A DNA stretch of 64,000 bases from JBFWIW01 sp050253535 (GCA_050253535.1 JBFWIW010000002.1:9420-73419); one strand, 5' to 3'; counted from the stretch's first letter, positions 53,351 to 62,311 are shown. Translations and numbers: made by a program. Notes: a model not told the origin generated them from the letters alone.

Positions 53351-54061
53351 ATGATCGCCTGCGTAATAAACGGAGTCCTCATCGCTGCGGGGAGCGCGAT
53401 AGGACTTCTTTTCAGGACTAGAATAAAAGAACAGCTGTGCAGGACCCTTATCGCCGGCCTCTCAGTCTGTGTAGCAGTCATAGGTGTTATCTATGCGGTA
53501 AAGACATCGAACAGCATAATTATTATAGTGAGCATAGTAGTTGGAACTATAATTGGGGAACTCATCGACATAGAGAAAAGGGTCGATGCTCTGGGAGAGC
53601 GGCTCAAGGCGTGGGTTGTGAAGAACAGGGAGGACGCCCATTTTACGAAGGGGTTTGTCACTTCGACGCTTCTATTCTGTGTCGGTTCTATGGCAATAGT
53701 CGGTTCCATCGAAGCGGGCATCAACCACAACTATTCCATCATAATATCAAAGAGCGTCATAGACGCCGTTATCTCCATTACGTTTGCGGCCGCTATGGGG
53801 GTCGGCGTATGCTTTTCGGCGTTTTCCGTTGTAGCATATCAGGGGATACTAACGATCCTGGCAATTTTTCTGGGAAATTTTCTGCCCGCTCCGGTAATAA
53901 ATGAAATTACTGCGGTTGGAGGGGTGCTCCTGATATGCGTTGCGATAAATATGCTGAACATACTTAAGGACGGGCACATACGCGTAGCCAATATGCTGCC
54001 GGGCATGCTGGTGCCGGTTGCATACATACCAATAGCGAGTTGGCTCTCGGGCCTTTTTTAG
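53351..54061 (+). CDS. DUF554 family membrane protein
   Basis: 236 residues with about six to seven membrane helices. Family features: N-terminal IACVINGVLIAAGSAIGLLF, then SIVVGTIIGELIDIEKRVD and FCVGSMAIVGSIEAGI. DUF554 (YdfK-like) proteins are possible transporters of unknown substrate. Start after CGAGGTGTGTT. It has its own promoter and leader; a long structured region and terminator follow. Confidence 0.9.
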   Translation: MIACVINGVLIAAGSAIGLLFRTRIKEQLCRTLIAGLSVCVAVIGVIYAVKTSNSIIIIVSIVVGTIIGELIDIEKRVDALGERLKAWVVKNREDAHFTKGFVTSTLLFCVGSMAIVGSIEAGINHNYSIIISKSVIDAVISITFAAAMGVGVCFSAFSVVAYQGILTILAIFLGNFLPAPVINEITAVGGVLLICVAINMLNILKDGHIRVANMLPGMLVPVAYIPIASWLSGLF

Positions 54062-54366
54062 GTGAGGAGAGTCAAACACAGCCCGGTTGTCACCCAAGCG
54101 CCGATGGCTGCGTTATCCTCCTTGCATTACGGAAAGTAAGGCCTCGTCATCCGCCTTGTCCTCGACACGGATGGTTCACTAAAACTCTTTGACCTCTGGC
54201 CGAAAGGTAATTATATCCCGGAGGGCAGATAACGCAGGTGGGCTGGCATCCGACAAAGACGATAACGCGTTGGGACGCGGTTAGATTCGGGCAGAGGCGT
54301 ACTGACTCCCCTCGCCCTTAGGTGAGGCGGAGCGACCGGCACGTTTTTCGGCTGCCGGGATTTTTT
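54062..54366 (+). ncRNA. Candidate structured RNA of unknown class
   Basis: A 300-nt gene-free region with many pairings and an end like a terminator. The main stem is CTGCGTTATC + CTCC (54108-54121) with GGAG + GATAACGCAG (54220-54237), broken by a 4-nt bulge. It encloses smaller stems such as CATCCG/CGGATG. After it come AACGCG...CGCGGTT (about 54263-54282) and CTCCCCTCGCC/GGTGAGGCGGAG (about 54306-54332). The stems suggest a functional RNA, either separate or as a 3' extension of the DUF554 mRNA. I tested RNase P, tmRNA, SRP and 6S features from memory and none fits well. Confidence 0.45.
54336..54366 (+). terminator. Terminator at the end of the structured region
   Basis: CCGGCA / TGCCGG stem extended by CG/CG, then ATTTTTT. 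Confidence 0.75.
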
Positions 54367-54524
54367 ATGCCGCCTGCAGCGCCCACAAACGGCGGAAGCT
54401 AAAGCAGACGGCGCTTTTTGGTCAAAATGTTGCCGCACTGCCATTTTTGACAAAATCGTTAGCTAAAAGCGAAATTTAAATTCGAAATTTAGTTAGGATT
54501 TTCACATAATTTACACATTTTATA

Positions 54525-54553
54525 TTGAAAAGTTTGACGCTTGGATATAAAAT
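54525..54553 (+). promoter_or_regulatory. Sigma-A promoter of trmL
   Basis: TTGAAA, 17-bp spacer, TAAAAT, about 36 bp before the trmL start. Confidence 0.65.
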
Positions 54554-54589
54554 AATACAAGTCTGTTTTTAAGCATCAGGAGGTGCGTC

Positions 54590-55081
54590 ATGGTCAATAT
54601 TGTCCTCGTTGAACCGGAGATACCAATGAACACCGGTAATATCGCAAGGACATGCGCCGCAACGGGAAGCCGCCTTCACCTTGTTAAGCCTCTGGGCTTC
54701 GACATATCGGACAGGGCTGTTAAGCGGGCCGGACTTGACTACTGGCACCTTGTTGAAATCTTTGTATATGAGAATATTGACGAGTTCTTTTCAAAAAACG
54801 GAGACGAAAATATCTGGTTGTCCACAACCAAGGCACCGCGCCCATACTGCGAAGCTGATTTCGCCGACGGATGCTATATCCTATTCGGGAAGGAGACTGC
54901 CGGACTCCCTTCCAGTCTGCGCGAAAGATATCGGGACAGATGCATAAGGATACCCATGGTAAATGAGGCGAGAAGCCTGAACCTTGCCAATTCGGCGGCA
55001 ATACTGTGTTATGAGGCTCTCCGCCGTCAGGGGTTCCCCGGCCTTCTGAACGAGGGGGAGATGACAAGAGCTAAAGATTGA
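54590..55081 (+). CDS. trmL: tRNA (cytidine/uridine-34-2'-O)-methyltransferase
   Basis: 163 residues, SPOUT family trefoil-knot enzyme. N-terminus VLVEPEIPMNTGNIARTCAA, GKETAGLPSSL and the SAM-binding knot IPMVNEARSLNLANSAAI are TrmL signatures. It methylates the wobble ribose of certain tRNA-Leu species. AGGAGG is upstream. Confidence 0.95.
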   Translation: MVNIVLVEPEIPMNTGNIARTCAATGSRLHLVKPLGFDISDRAVKRAGLDYWHLVEIFVYENIDEFFSKNGDENIWLSTTKAPRPYCEADFADGCYILFGKETAGLPSSLRERYRDRCIRIPMVNEARSLNLANSAAILCYEALRRQGFPGLLNEGEMTRAKD

Positions 55082-55195
55082 AACAATTTTAAACTTTTTA
55101 TAATTTGCTTATTCTTAACGGATAAAGCAAAACGTGCCCATAAATCGTTTGAGTTCATTGTCATTATGTGTTATAGGAAAGGAATGGACATAATT

Positions 55196-56050
55196 ATGAA
55201 AAATGTGGGATACTATAACGGGAAAATAGGCCCGCTCGAAGAGATGACCGTACCCATGAACGACCGCGCCCTGTATTTCGGCGACGGCGTCTATGATGCG
55301 ACCATGTTCGATAATAATATCCCCTTTGCGCTGGATGAACATCTCGACCGTTTTTATAACAGCTGCCGCCTGCTCTCCATCCGTTTTCCAATGGAGAGGG
55401 AGGCGCTTGCGGGAGAACTGCAAAAGTGCATTGACGCTGCCGACGACGACTGCGGTATGCTGTATTGGCAGACGTCCCGCGGCACATATGTACGCAGCCA
55501 CGAGTTTCCTCCGGACAATATTAAACCCAACCTACTCATAAATGTGCGGCCAAAAAAGTTTGTGCCGCAGGATTTAAAGTACAGGCTTATTACGGTGGAG
55601 GACACAAGATTTCTGCACTGCAACATAAAGACATTAAACCTCATACCAAGCGTCATGGCCTATGAAAAGGCGGTAAAGAGCGGCTGCAACGAGGCTGTTT
55701 TTCACCGTGGGGATACGGTCACAGAGTGCGCGCACTCGAACGTCAGCATAATAAAGGACGGTGTGTTTATAACCCACCCCGCGGACAATCTCATTCTTCC
55801 CGGAATAGCGAGAAAGCACCTTATCGAGCTTTCGAAAGAGATTGGAATCCCTGTGTACGAGAGGGCGTTTGATTTGTCCGAGATGATGAACGCGGACGAG
55901 GTCGCCGTATCCAGCTCCACGTCCCTGTGCATAGCGGCCTGTGAAATTGACGGGACAGCTGTGGGAGGAAAAGCGCCGGAACTTATTAAAAAACTTCAGA
56001 CTGCCTATAAGGAAAAATTCCTTAAGTATATTAAACAAAAGAGCTTATAA
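55196..56050 (+). CDS. Class IV aminotransferase, D-amino acid transaminase-like
   Basis: 284 residues, PLP fold type IV. YYNGKIGPLEEMTVPMNDRA and YFGDGVYDATM are typical, and the PLP lysine is in HCNIKTLNLIPSVMA (about 144). EAVFHRGDTVTECAHSNVSI and PGIARKHLIEL complete the signature. The pattern resembles D-alanine transaminases, which feed D-Glu/D-Ala to cell-wall synthesis, but branched-chain enzymes are related. ATG 55184 (after AGGAAAGGA) is an alternative start. Confidence 0.88.
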   Translation: MKNVGYYNGKIGPLEEMTVPMNDRALYFGDGVYDATMFDNNIPFALDEHLDRFYNSCRLLSIRFPMEREALAGELQKCIDAADDDCGMLYWQTSRGTYVRSHEFPPDNIKPNLLINVRPKKFVPQDLKYRLITVEDTRFLHCNIKTLNLIPSVMAYEKAVKSGCNEAVFHRGDTVTECAHSNVSIIKDGVFITHPADNLILPGIARKHLIELSKEIGIPVYERAFDLSEMMNADEVAVSSSTSLCIAACEIDGTAVGGKAPELIKKLQTAYKEKFLKYIKQKSL

Positions 56051-56062
56051 AAGGAGGAAAAT

Positions 56063-57256
56063 ATGAATTACCACAAGATGTCGGTCGAAGATATCGATGT
56101 GCGTGGGAAGAAAGTCCTGCTGCGCTGCGATTTTAACGTGCCTCTTGACAAAGAGACGGGTGAGATAACCGACGATAAGCGTATCGTTGCGTCTCTCCCG
56201 ACGATAAAATACCTGCTTGAGAGCGGGGCCGCAGTAATTGCGTGCTCGCACCTCGGCCGGCCAAAGGGGCAGGTCGATCCCAAGCTCTCCCTTGCCGTTG
56301 TTGCAAATCGCCTCTCTGAGCGTCTCGGCGTTCCGGTCAAGATGGCGAATGACGTCATCGGCGAGGATGCGAAAAAACTGGCAAAAGAGCTTAAGTCCGG
56401 CGAAATTATGCTTCTTGAAAACCTCCGCTTCCACAAGGAGGAGACGGACAATGATCCCGCTTTTGCAAAAGAGCTCGCATCCATGGCAGAGGTTTATGTC
56501 TCTGACGCGTTCGGCACCGTTCACCGCGCCCACGCCTCGACCGAGGGCGTCTCCCACTATCTGCCCGCTGTGAGTGGTTTCCTTGTGGCAAAGGAGTTAA
56601 AGCTCCTCGGCGGTGCGCTTGACGATCCGAAGCGCCCGTTTGTGGCAATCCTCGGCGGCTCAAAGGTATCAGACAAGCTTGGTGTTATATCAAACCTGCT
56701 TGACAAGGCCGACAGCTTACTCATTGGCGGCGGAATGGCCTATACCTTTATTAAGGCCAAAGGCGGCAAAATCGGAAAATCCCTCTGTGAGAACGATAAG
56801 CTAGATTACGCTCTCCAGATGATTGAGAAGGCAAAGAAAAATGGCGTTGATCTCGTTCTGCCGGTTGACACCGTAGCCGGAGCGGAGTTTTCTGCCGACG
56901 CTGAGCCAATCGTAGTGCAGAGCGATGCCATTCCCGACGGACTTATGGGCCTTGACATCGGTGAGAAAGCGGCCGCACAGTATGCCGGGATTGTTAAAAA
57001 TGCCGGTACAGTCGTCTGGAACGGCCCGATGGGTGTTTTTGAGTTTAACAGCTTCGCAAAGGGCACAATAGCGGTCGCAAAGGCCCTCGCCGATTCCGAT
57101 GCCATATCCATAATCGGCGGCGGCGACAGCGCTGCTGCAGCAAGAAAGTTCGGCTTTGCCGACAGGATATCCCATATTTCCACCGGCGGCGGCGCCTCAC
57201 TGGAGTTTCTCGAGGGGATCGAGCTTCCGGGCGTTGCCTGCCTTCTTGACAAGTGA
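56063..57256 (+). CDS. pgk: Phosphoglycerate kinase
   Basis: 397 residues. LLRCDFNVPLDKETGEITDD, CSHLGRPKG, LLENLRFHKEE, GGSKVSDKLGV and, near the end, GGGDSAAAARKFG are all conserved. It makes ATP in glycolysis. AAAGGAGG precedes the ATG. First of the pgk-tpiA-gpmI-eno run. Confidence 0.98.
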   Translation: MNYHKMSVEDIDVRGKKVLLRCDFNVPLDKETGEITDDKRIVASLPTIKYLLESGAAVIACSHLGRPKGQVDPKLSLAVVANRLSERLGVPVKMANDVIGEDAKKLAKELKSGEIMLLENLRFHKEETDNDPAFAKELASMAEVYVSDAFGTVHRAHASTEGVSHYLPAVSGFLVAKELKLLGGALDDPKRPFVAILGGSKVSDKLGVISNLLDKADSLLIGGGMAYTFIKAKGGKIGKSLCENDKLDYALQMIEKAKKNGVDLVLPVDTVAGAEFSADAEPIVVQSDAIPDGLMGLDIGEKAAAQYAGIVKNAGTVVWNGPMGVFEFNSFAKGTIAVAKALADSDAISIIGGGDSAAAARKFGFADRISHISTGGGASLEFLEGIELPGVACLLDK

Positions 57257-57293
57257 CGAAACTATAGAAAGTTAAACATAGGAGTTGGACAGA

Positions 57294-58067
57294 ATGAACA
57301 GAAAATACCGCAAGACTATCATCGCGGGCAACTGGAAGATGAATATGCTCGCTTCCAAGGTTAAGCCCTTTGCCGAAGAACTTAAGACAATGTCGCCGCG
57401 TGTAAAATGGTGCGAGACAGTTGTCTGCGTACCGTTTGTCATGATTCCCGCCGCCATCAAGGCTTTTAAGGACACCAGAGTTGCCGTCGGCGCCGAGAAC
57501 CTGAACGAAAATGAAAAGGGTGCTTATACCGGAGAGGTCTCCGCCGCGATGCTCGCCGACCTCGGCGTAAAGTACGTTATCATAGGCCATTCCGAGCGCA
57601 GGCAGTATTATGGAGAAACGGACATAAGTGTAAACAAAAAGGTAAAGGCCGCGCTCGAAGCGGGTCTAATCCCTATTATCTGTGTAGGAGAGAGCCTTGA
57701 GCAGCGTGAACTGGGTATAACGATCGAGCTCATATCACTTCAGGTCAAGACCGCGCTCGCGGGCGTCCCGGCCGACAAGGTGAGGAAGATTGTCATTGCC
57801 TACGAGCCGATATGGGCCATTGGAACAGGGAAGACCGCCACAGCCGACGAGGCCAACGAGGTCTGTATGTCGATAAGGGCAGTCATACGCGGACTTTACG
57901 GTGCGAGAGTTGCGCGGGCAGTGACGATACAGTACGGCGGTTCCATGAACGAAAAGAATGCCTCTGAGTTGCTTGCACAGCCGGACATAGACGGAGGACT
58001 TATAGGCGGAGCGTCTCTGGTTCCGGAGAAATTCTCGGCCATCATAGACGCTGCGAATCAGGATTGA
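57294..58067 (+). CDS. tpiA: Triosephosphate isomerase
   Basis: 257 residues. AGNWKMN (Lys), IIGHSERR (catalytic His), AYEPIWAIGTGKTA (catalytic Glu) and GGSMNEKNA phosphate loop are complete. The ATG at 57294 is 9 nt after AGGAG; a TTG at 57285 is nearer and less likely. Confidence 0.98.
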   Translation: MNRKYRKTIIAGNWKMNMLASKVKPFAEELKTMSPRVKWCETVVCVPFVMIPAAIKAFKDTRVAVGAENLNENEKGAYTGEVSAAMLADLGVKYVIIGHSERRQYYGETDISVNKKVKAALEAGLIPIICVGESLEQRELGITIELISLQVKTALAGVPADKVRKIVIAYEPIWAIGTGKTATADEANEVCMSIRAVIRGLYGARVARAVTIQYGGSMNEKNASELLAQPDIDGGLIGGASLVPEKFSAIIDAANQD

Positions 58068-58167
58068 TTCCGATTATTCGTAAAAAGTATCCGCTCTGCA
58101 TCCACCGCGGTGGAGTACCGAATATTGCATCTATGCATATGGCGGTGAAAGGAAAGGTCATTTCAAT

Positions 58168-59688
58168 ATGAAGACACCTACGACACTAGTAATTATGGAT
58201 GGCTATGGTCTCGCGCCAGCCTCGGAGTCAAACGCTATTTACAAGGCCGAGACACCGGTTTTAGACGAGCTTTTCCACACTTGTCCGAACACGAGCCTTC
58301 TCGCCTCCGGCGAGGACGTCGGTCTGCCGCACGGTCAGATCGGCAACAGCGAAGTCGGACATACCAACATTGGAGCCGGACGTGTGGTGTTTCAGGAACT
58401 TCCTAAAATTTCCCATGCAATAAAAAACGGAGACTTTTTCAGGAACGCGGCGTTCAATGCCGCCATCGACAGCTGCCTTGAGACAGGCGGCGCGCTTCAC
58501 CTTCTCGGCCTTATGTCGGACGGCGGCGTTCACAGTCACAACACCCACACCTGGGCTTTTTTGGAGTTGGCCAGACGGCGCGGCCTCGACAGGGTTTTTA
58601 TCCACTGTTTTCTGGACGGGCGTGATGTGCCGCCCAATTCCGGTCTCGGTTTTATTGAGGAGTGCGGGGACAAATGCAGGGAACTTGGCGTAGGCAGGAT
58701 AGCCACAGTCATGGGCCGCTTTTACGCAATGGACCGCGACAACAGGTGGGATAGAGTGAAAGAGGCCTATGCCGCCATGGTTTACGGCGAGGGTGTGCTT
58801 AACGAGGACCCGGCCGATGCGATGAAAAGGTCATATGAAGAAGGAGTCACCGACGAATTTGTAAAGCCCGTGGTCTGCTGCAGGGATGGGCTGATAAAAG
58901 AGGGTGACTCGGTAATATTTACGAATTTTCGCCCTGACAGGGCGAGAGAGATCACGAGAACTTTCGTCGATCCCGCTTTCGAAGGATTTGAGCGCAAAAA
59001 TGGGTTTTTCAAGGTTTTTTACGTTTGCACCACACAATATGATGAGAAGATGCCGAACGTTACGGTAGCTTATCCGCCGGAGAAGCTTGAAAATACCTTC
59101 GGTGGGATACTCAGCCGTATGGGCCTCACTCAGCTCCGCATCGCGGAGACAGAAAAATACGCGCATGTCACCTTCTTTTTTAATGGCGGCGTGGAGCAGG
59201 TCTATAAGGGTGAGGACAGGGTTCTAATACCCTCTCCGAAGGAGTTTGCGACATATGATCTCATCCCTGAGATGAGTGCCGAAAAGGTCTGCGACGAGGC
59301 ATGCAGCCGTATCCGCAGCGGGGAATACGACGTTATCATAATGAACTTTGCAAACTGTGACATGGTAGGGCATACCGGCGTGTTCGAAGCGGCGGTAAAA
59401 GCCGTCGAAACCGTAGACAAATGTGTCGGCAGGGTCGTGGAGGCAACAAACGATATGGGCGGCATAACCTTTATAACCGCCGATCACGGCAACGCCGACC
59501 GTATGATGGACACGGACGGTTTAACGCCGTATACGGCGCACACGACAAATCCGGTACCGCTCATAATAAACGGTGTGGACTTAAGACTCAGGCAGGGGAG
59601 GCTTGCCGATATAGCGCCGACCATGCTGGATATCATGGGACTTGAAAAACCCCATGAAATGACAGGAGAATCTCTTATAATAAAATAA
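58168..59688 (+). CDS. gpmI: 2,3-bisphosphoglycerate-independent phosphoglycerate mutase
   Basis: 506 residues, alkaline phosphatase superfamily with two Mn2+. The first metal Asp is in VIMDGYG, and the phosphorylated Ser is in GNSEVGHTNIGAGR (about 60). HCFLDGRDVPP, NFRPDRAREI and TADHGNADRM supply further metal and substrate ligands. It follows tpiA after 100 bp that include the palindrome TCCACCGCGGTGGA (58101-58114). Confidence 0.97.
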   Translation: MKTPTTLVIMDGYGLAPASESNAIYKAETPVLDELFHTCPNTSLLASGEDVGLPHGQIGNSEVGHTNIGAGRVVFQELPKISHAIKNGDFFRNAAFNAAIDSCLETGGALHLLGLMSDGGVHSHNTHTWAFLELARRRGLDRVFIHCFLDGRDVPPNSGLGFIEECGDKCRELGVGRIATVMGRFYAMDRDNRWDRVKEAYAAMVYGEGVLNEDPADAMKRSYEEGVTDEFVKPVVCCRDGLIKEGDSVIFTNFRPDRAREITRTFVDPAFEGFERKNGFFKVFYVCTTQYDEKMPNVTVAYPPEKLENTFGGILSRMGLTQLRIAETEKYAHVTFFFNGGVEQVYKGEDRVLIPSPKEFATYDLIPEMSAEKVCDEACSRIRSGEYDVIIMNFANCDMVGHTGVFEAAVKAVETVDKCVGRVVEATNDMGGITFITADHGNADRMMDTDGLTPYTAHTTNPVPLIINGVDLRLRQGRLADIAPTMLDIMGLEKPHEMTGESLIIK

Positions 59689-59794
59689 CTGGTTCTCCTT
59701 ATTCCGGCGTTTTAAAAGCCCCTATTACGCAAACATGTGCCGGAAAAGTACCATGCGACATGAAACAAACTTAGTATTTGAAGGAGAAAGAAAA

Positions 59795-61081
59795 ATGAAA
59801 CAGTATTTTGAGATCGTTGACGTCCTTGGACGCGAGATCCTCGATTCCCGAGGCAACCCAACCATTGAAGTAGAGGTCTACCTTGACGACGGCACTGTGG
59901 GCCGTGCGGATGTGCCCTCCGGCGCTTCTACCGGAATTTTTGAGGCCTGCGAGCTCCGCGACGGCGACAAAGCCCGTTACGGCGGCAAGGGCGTCCTCAC
60001 TGCTGTAAACAACGTAAACGAAGAGATCGCTGAAGCACTTGTCGGCCTCAACGTCCTCGATCAGCCGTCCATCGACAAGCTCCTCATAGAGTTGGACGGC
60101 ACGCCCAACAAGTCCCGCCTTGGTGCGAACGCCATTCTCGGTGTGTCCCTCGCCTGCGCCAAGGCCGGCGCCGAGGCTCTCGGCCTCCCGCTCTACAACT
60201 ATATTGGCGGCGTGAACGCCAAGATTTTGCCCACTCCCATGATGAACGTTTTAAACGGCGGCGCGCACGCTTCCAACAGCGTCGACATCCAAGAGTTCAT
60301 GATCATGCCTGTTTCCGCGCCCAGTTTCCGCGAGGCCCTGCGCATGTGCGCAGAGGTTTTCCACGCCCTGAAGAAGGTTGTTCCCTCCACAGGCGTTGGC
60401 GACGAAGGCGGTTACGCCCCGAATCTCGCTTCCGACGAGGATGCCCTCAAGGCCCTTGTCGAAGCCATAGCGAAGGCCGGCTATAAACCCGGCGTCGACT
60501 TCAAGATCGCCATGGATCCCGCCGTCTCCGAGTGGTTCGACGAGAAGGACGGCTGCTATCATCTTCCTAAGCGCGGCACCATTATGACCCGCCAGGATAT
60601 GGTCGACATGTGGGTCGGCTTTGTTGAGAAATATCCGATCATCTCCATTGAGGACGGTATGGCCGAAGAGGACTGGGAGGGCTGGAAGATGCTCACCGAC
60701 GCCCTCGGCAAGAAGATTCAGCTTGTCGGCGACGACCTGTTTGTCACTAATACCACCCGCCTCAAGAAGGGCATAGACCTTGGCGTGGCCAATTCCATTC
60801 TCATAAAGGTCAACCAGATCGGCACGCTGACCGAAACACTTGACGCCATTCAGATGGCAAACCGCGCGGGCTACACCGCCGTTATCTCCCACCGCTCCGG
60901 CGAGACGGAGGATACCACTATTGCTGACATTTCCGTAGCGCTGAACGCCGGACAGATTAAGACCGGCGCACCCTCCAGGACGGACCGCGTCGCGAAATAC
61001 AACCAGCTCCTCCGTATCGAAGACGAGCTCTACGATGCCGCACAATATCTGGGGAACGAGTCATTCTTTAACATAAAGTAA
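59795..61081 (+). CDS. eno: Enolase
   Basis: 428 residues, ATG after GAAGGAGAAAGAAAA; the longer frame from 59735 has no start signal. LGREILDSRGNPTIEVEV, VPSGASTGIFEACELRDGD, then SIEDGMAEEDWEGW and ISHRSGETEDT are diagnostic. It makes phosphoenolpyruvate and, in many bacteria, is also part of the RNA degradosome. Codon use is strongly biased, as in highly expressed genes. Confidence 0.98.
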   Translation: MKQYFEIVDVLGREILDSRGNPTIEVEVYLDDGTVGRADVPSGASTGIFEACELRDGDKARYGGKGVLTAVNNVNEEIAEALVGLNVLDQPSIDKLLIELDGTPNKSRLGANAILGVSLACAKAGAEALGLPLYNYIGGVNAKILPTPMMNVLNGGAHASNSVDIQEFMIMPVSAPSFREALRMCAEVFHALKKVVPSTGVGDEGGYAPNLASDEDALKALVEAIAKAGYKPGVDFKIAMDPAVSEWFDEKDGCYHLPKRGTIMTRQDMVDMWVGFVEKYPIISIEDGMAEEDWEGWKMLTDALGKKIQLVGDDLFVTNTTRLKKGIDLGVANSILIKVNQIGTLTETLDAIQMANRAGYTAVISHRSGETEDTTIADISVALNAGQIKTGAPSRTDRVAKYNQLLRIEDELYDAAQYLGNESFFNIK

Positions 61082-61102
61082 GGTTCTATAAAGACCTAAT
61101 AA

Positions 61103-61140
61103 ACTACAAAAGCCGCTCCCCTTCGAGCGGCTTTCGTAGT
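61103..61140 (+). terminator. Terminator of eno
   Basis: AAGCCGCTC / GAGCGGCTT core with outer ACTAC/GTAGT pairing. Confidence 0.8.
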
Positions 61141-61190
61141 TGCATGCATAACATAAATATTCATTTTTTATGAATTATTATAAAACACTA

Positions 61191-61219
61191 TTGAATTATT
61201 CCGCGCGGCGGGATATAAT
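61191..61219 (+). promoter_or_regulatory. Sigma-A promoter of the amino acid ABC importer
   Basis: TTGAAT, 17-bp spacer, perfect TATAAT (61214-61219), 45 bp before the lipoprotein gene. Confidence 0.8.
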
Positions 61220-61263
61220 TACCGTGTATTTATTTAATAAAAGTGAACAGGAGTGTTTCGGAA

Positions 61264-62070
61264 ATGAAAAAGTTTTCCAGAATAGTAGTTTTTGTACTGG
61301 CACTGGCAATGATCCTCTCCATTTCTTCCTGCAGCAGCAAAAAAGTGGGTCTGAAAATACTTGATACGGAATATACAACTGAGGATTATGCCATAGCGAT
61401 TGCACAGGAAAACACTGATTTGCTCGATAAGGTCGACACTGCTCTCAATGGGCTCATAGCAGACGGCACCGTACAGAAGATTATCGACAAATATATAAAC
61501 GGAACTTCGAACGACCTCACCTTCCAGCAGAACGCCGAGGGCAAAGAAGAGCTCTCAATGGGAACGAACGCCGAATTCCCACCCTATGAGTACTACGACG
61601 GCGACAACATCGTCGGTATTGACGCCGAGGTAGCAGCCGCCATCGCCGACCAGCTCGACATGAAGCTCGTTATTAAAGACATGGCGTTTGATTCCATTAT
61701 TGTCTCTGTTCAGCAGGGCAAGGTAGATATGGGTATGGCGGGTATGACCGTTACGGACGAGCGCAAACAGAGCGTTAACTTCACAACAAGCTATGCAACC
61801 GGGGTTCAGGTAGTCATAGTGAGAGACGACAGCGAGATAACCTCCGTCGACGACCTCTTTGCGGATGGCGCCAATTATAACATAGGCGTGCAGACCGCCA
61901 CTACCGGCGACCTTTACGCGACATGGGATCTTGAGGATGAGGGACTTGCCACCATCCAGCGCTATAACAAGGGCGCAGATGCCGTTGCCGCTCTTGTCGC
62001 CGGAAAGATCGACTGTGTAATAATCGACAACGAGCCTGCCAAGGCTTTCGTCGCGGCTAACAACGGCTGA
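61264..62070 (+). CDS. Polar amino acid ABC transporter substrate-binding lipoprotein, apparently circularly permuted
   Basis: 268 residues. Signal peptide and lipobox (LSISSC, Cys about 23). Directly after it come KILDTEYTTEDYAIAIAQ (about 31-48) and LIADGTVQKIIDKYI (about 64-78). In family-3 solute-binding proteins this block is the C-terminal end of lobe 1. A short linker leads to LSMGTNAEFPPYEYYDG (about 97), which is the normal mature N-terminus, and the domain runs on to IIDNEPAKAFVAANNG and stops. In normal members that phrase continues straight into LKILD. The order is thus C-block, then N-block: a circular permutation. All ligand-site motifs are present, so it is probably functional, binding glutamine or another polar amino acid. 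Start after AGGAG; ATG 61264. Confidence 0.9.
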   Translation: MKKFSRIVVFVLALAMILSISSCSSKKVGLKILDTEYTTEDYAIAIAQENTDLLDKVDTALNGLIADGTVQKIIDKYINGTSNDLTFQQNAEGKEELSMGTNAEFPPYEYYDGDNIVGIDAEVAAAIADQLDMKLVIKDMAFDSIIVSVQQGKVDMGMAGMTVTDERKQSVNFTTSYATGVQVVIVRDDSEITSVDDLFADGANYNIGVQTATTGDLYATWDLEDEGLATIQRYNKGADAVAALVAGKIDCVIIDNEPAKAFVAANNG

Positions 62071-62085
62071 TAAAAGTTAAAACCG

Positions 62086-62121
62086 ATCATTACAGGGGCG
62101 GCATGCCGCCCCTGTAATGAT
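62086..62121. terminator. 36-bp perfect palindrome after the binding-protein gene
   Basis: ATCATTACAGGGGCGGCA and its exact complement meet at the centre. It is probably a terminator or an mRNA stability element that lets the binding protein be made in excess over the permease. Confidence 0.8.
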
Positions 62122-62136
62122 ATTTGTGAACCCACA

Positions 62137-62290
62137 ATACTGTTATCTCACTAAAGAGAGGACATCTTAGCGGTTAATTATCCACCCTGCCGCGTTCCCG
62201 TCGGCGGGCGGCAGCCCGCTCTCCTCCTCGGCCTTGCAGGGTAAAAAATTCCTTCGCAAATCCTGTCTCCCGTTAATGGGATAACAGTAT
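62137..62290 (+). repeat. Dispersed repeat R2, copy 2, inside the ABC importer operon
   Basis: 154 bp matching 12057-12214. Ends ATACTGTTATCTCA (62137-62150) and TGGGATAACAGTAT (62277-62290) are inverted repeats with one mismatch; a TA may be the target duplication. It lies between the substrate-binding protein and permease genes and ends 9 bp before the permease ribosome site. Confidence 0.82.
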
Positions 62291-62311
62291 ATGACTCAGG
62301 GAGGTAACGGC

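Noticed and set aside
54062..54366. 6S RNA, RNase P RNA, tmRNA or SRP RNA
   Set aside because: A long stem with flanking unpaired segments recalls 6S RNA, but the outer closing stem is only about 5 bp. The landmark sequences of the other RNAs are absent.
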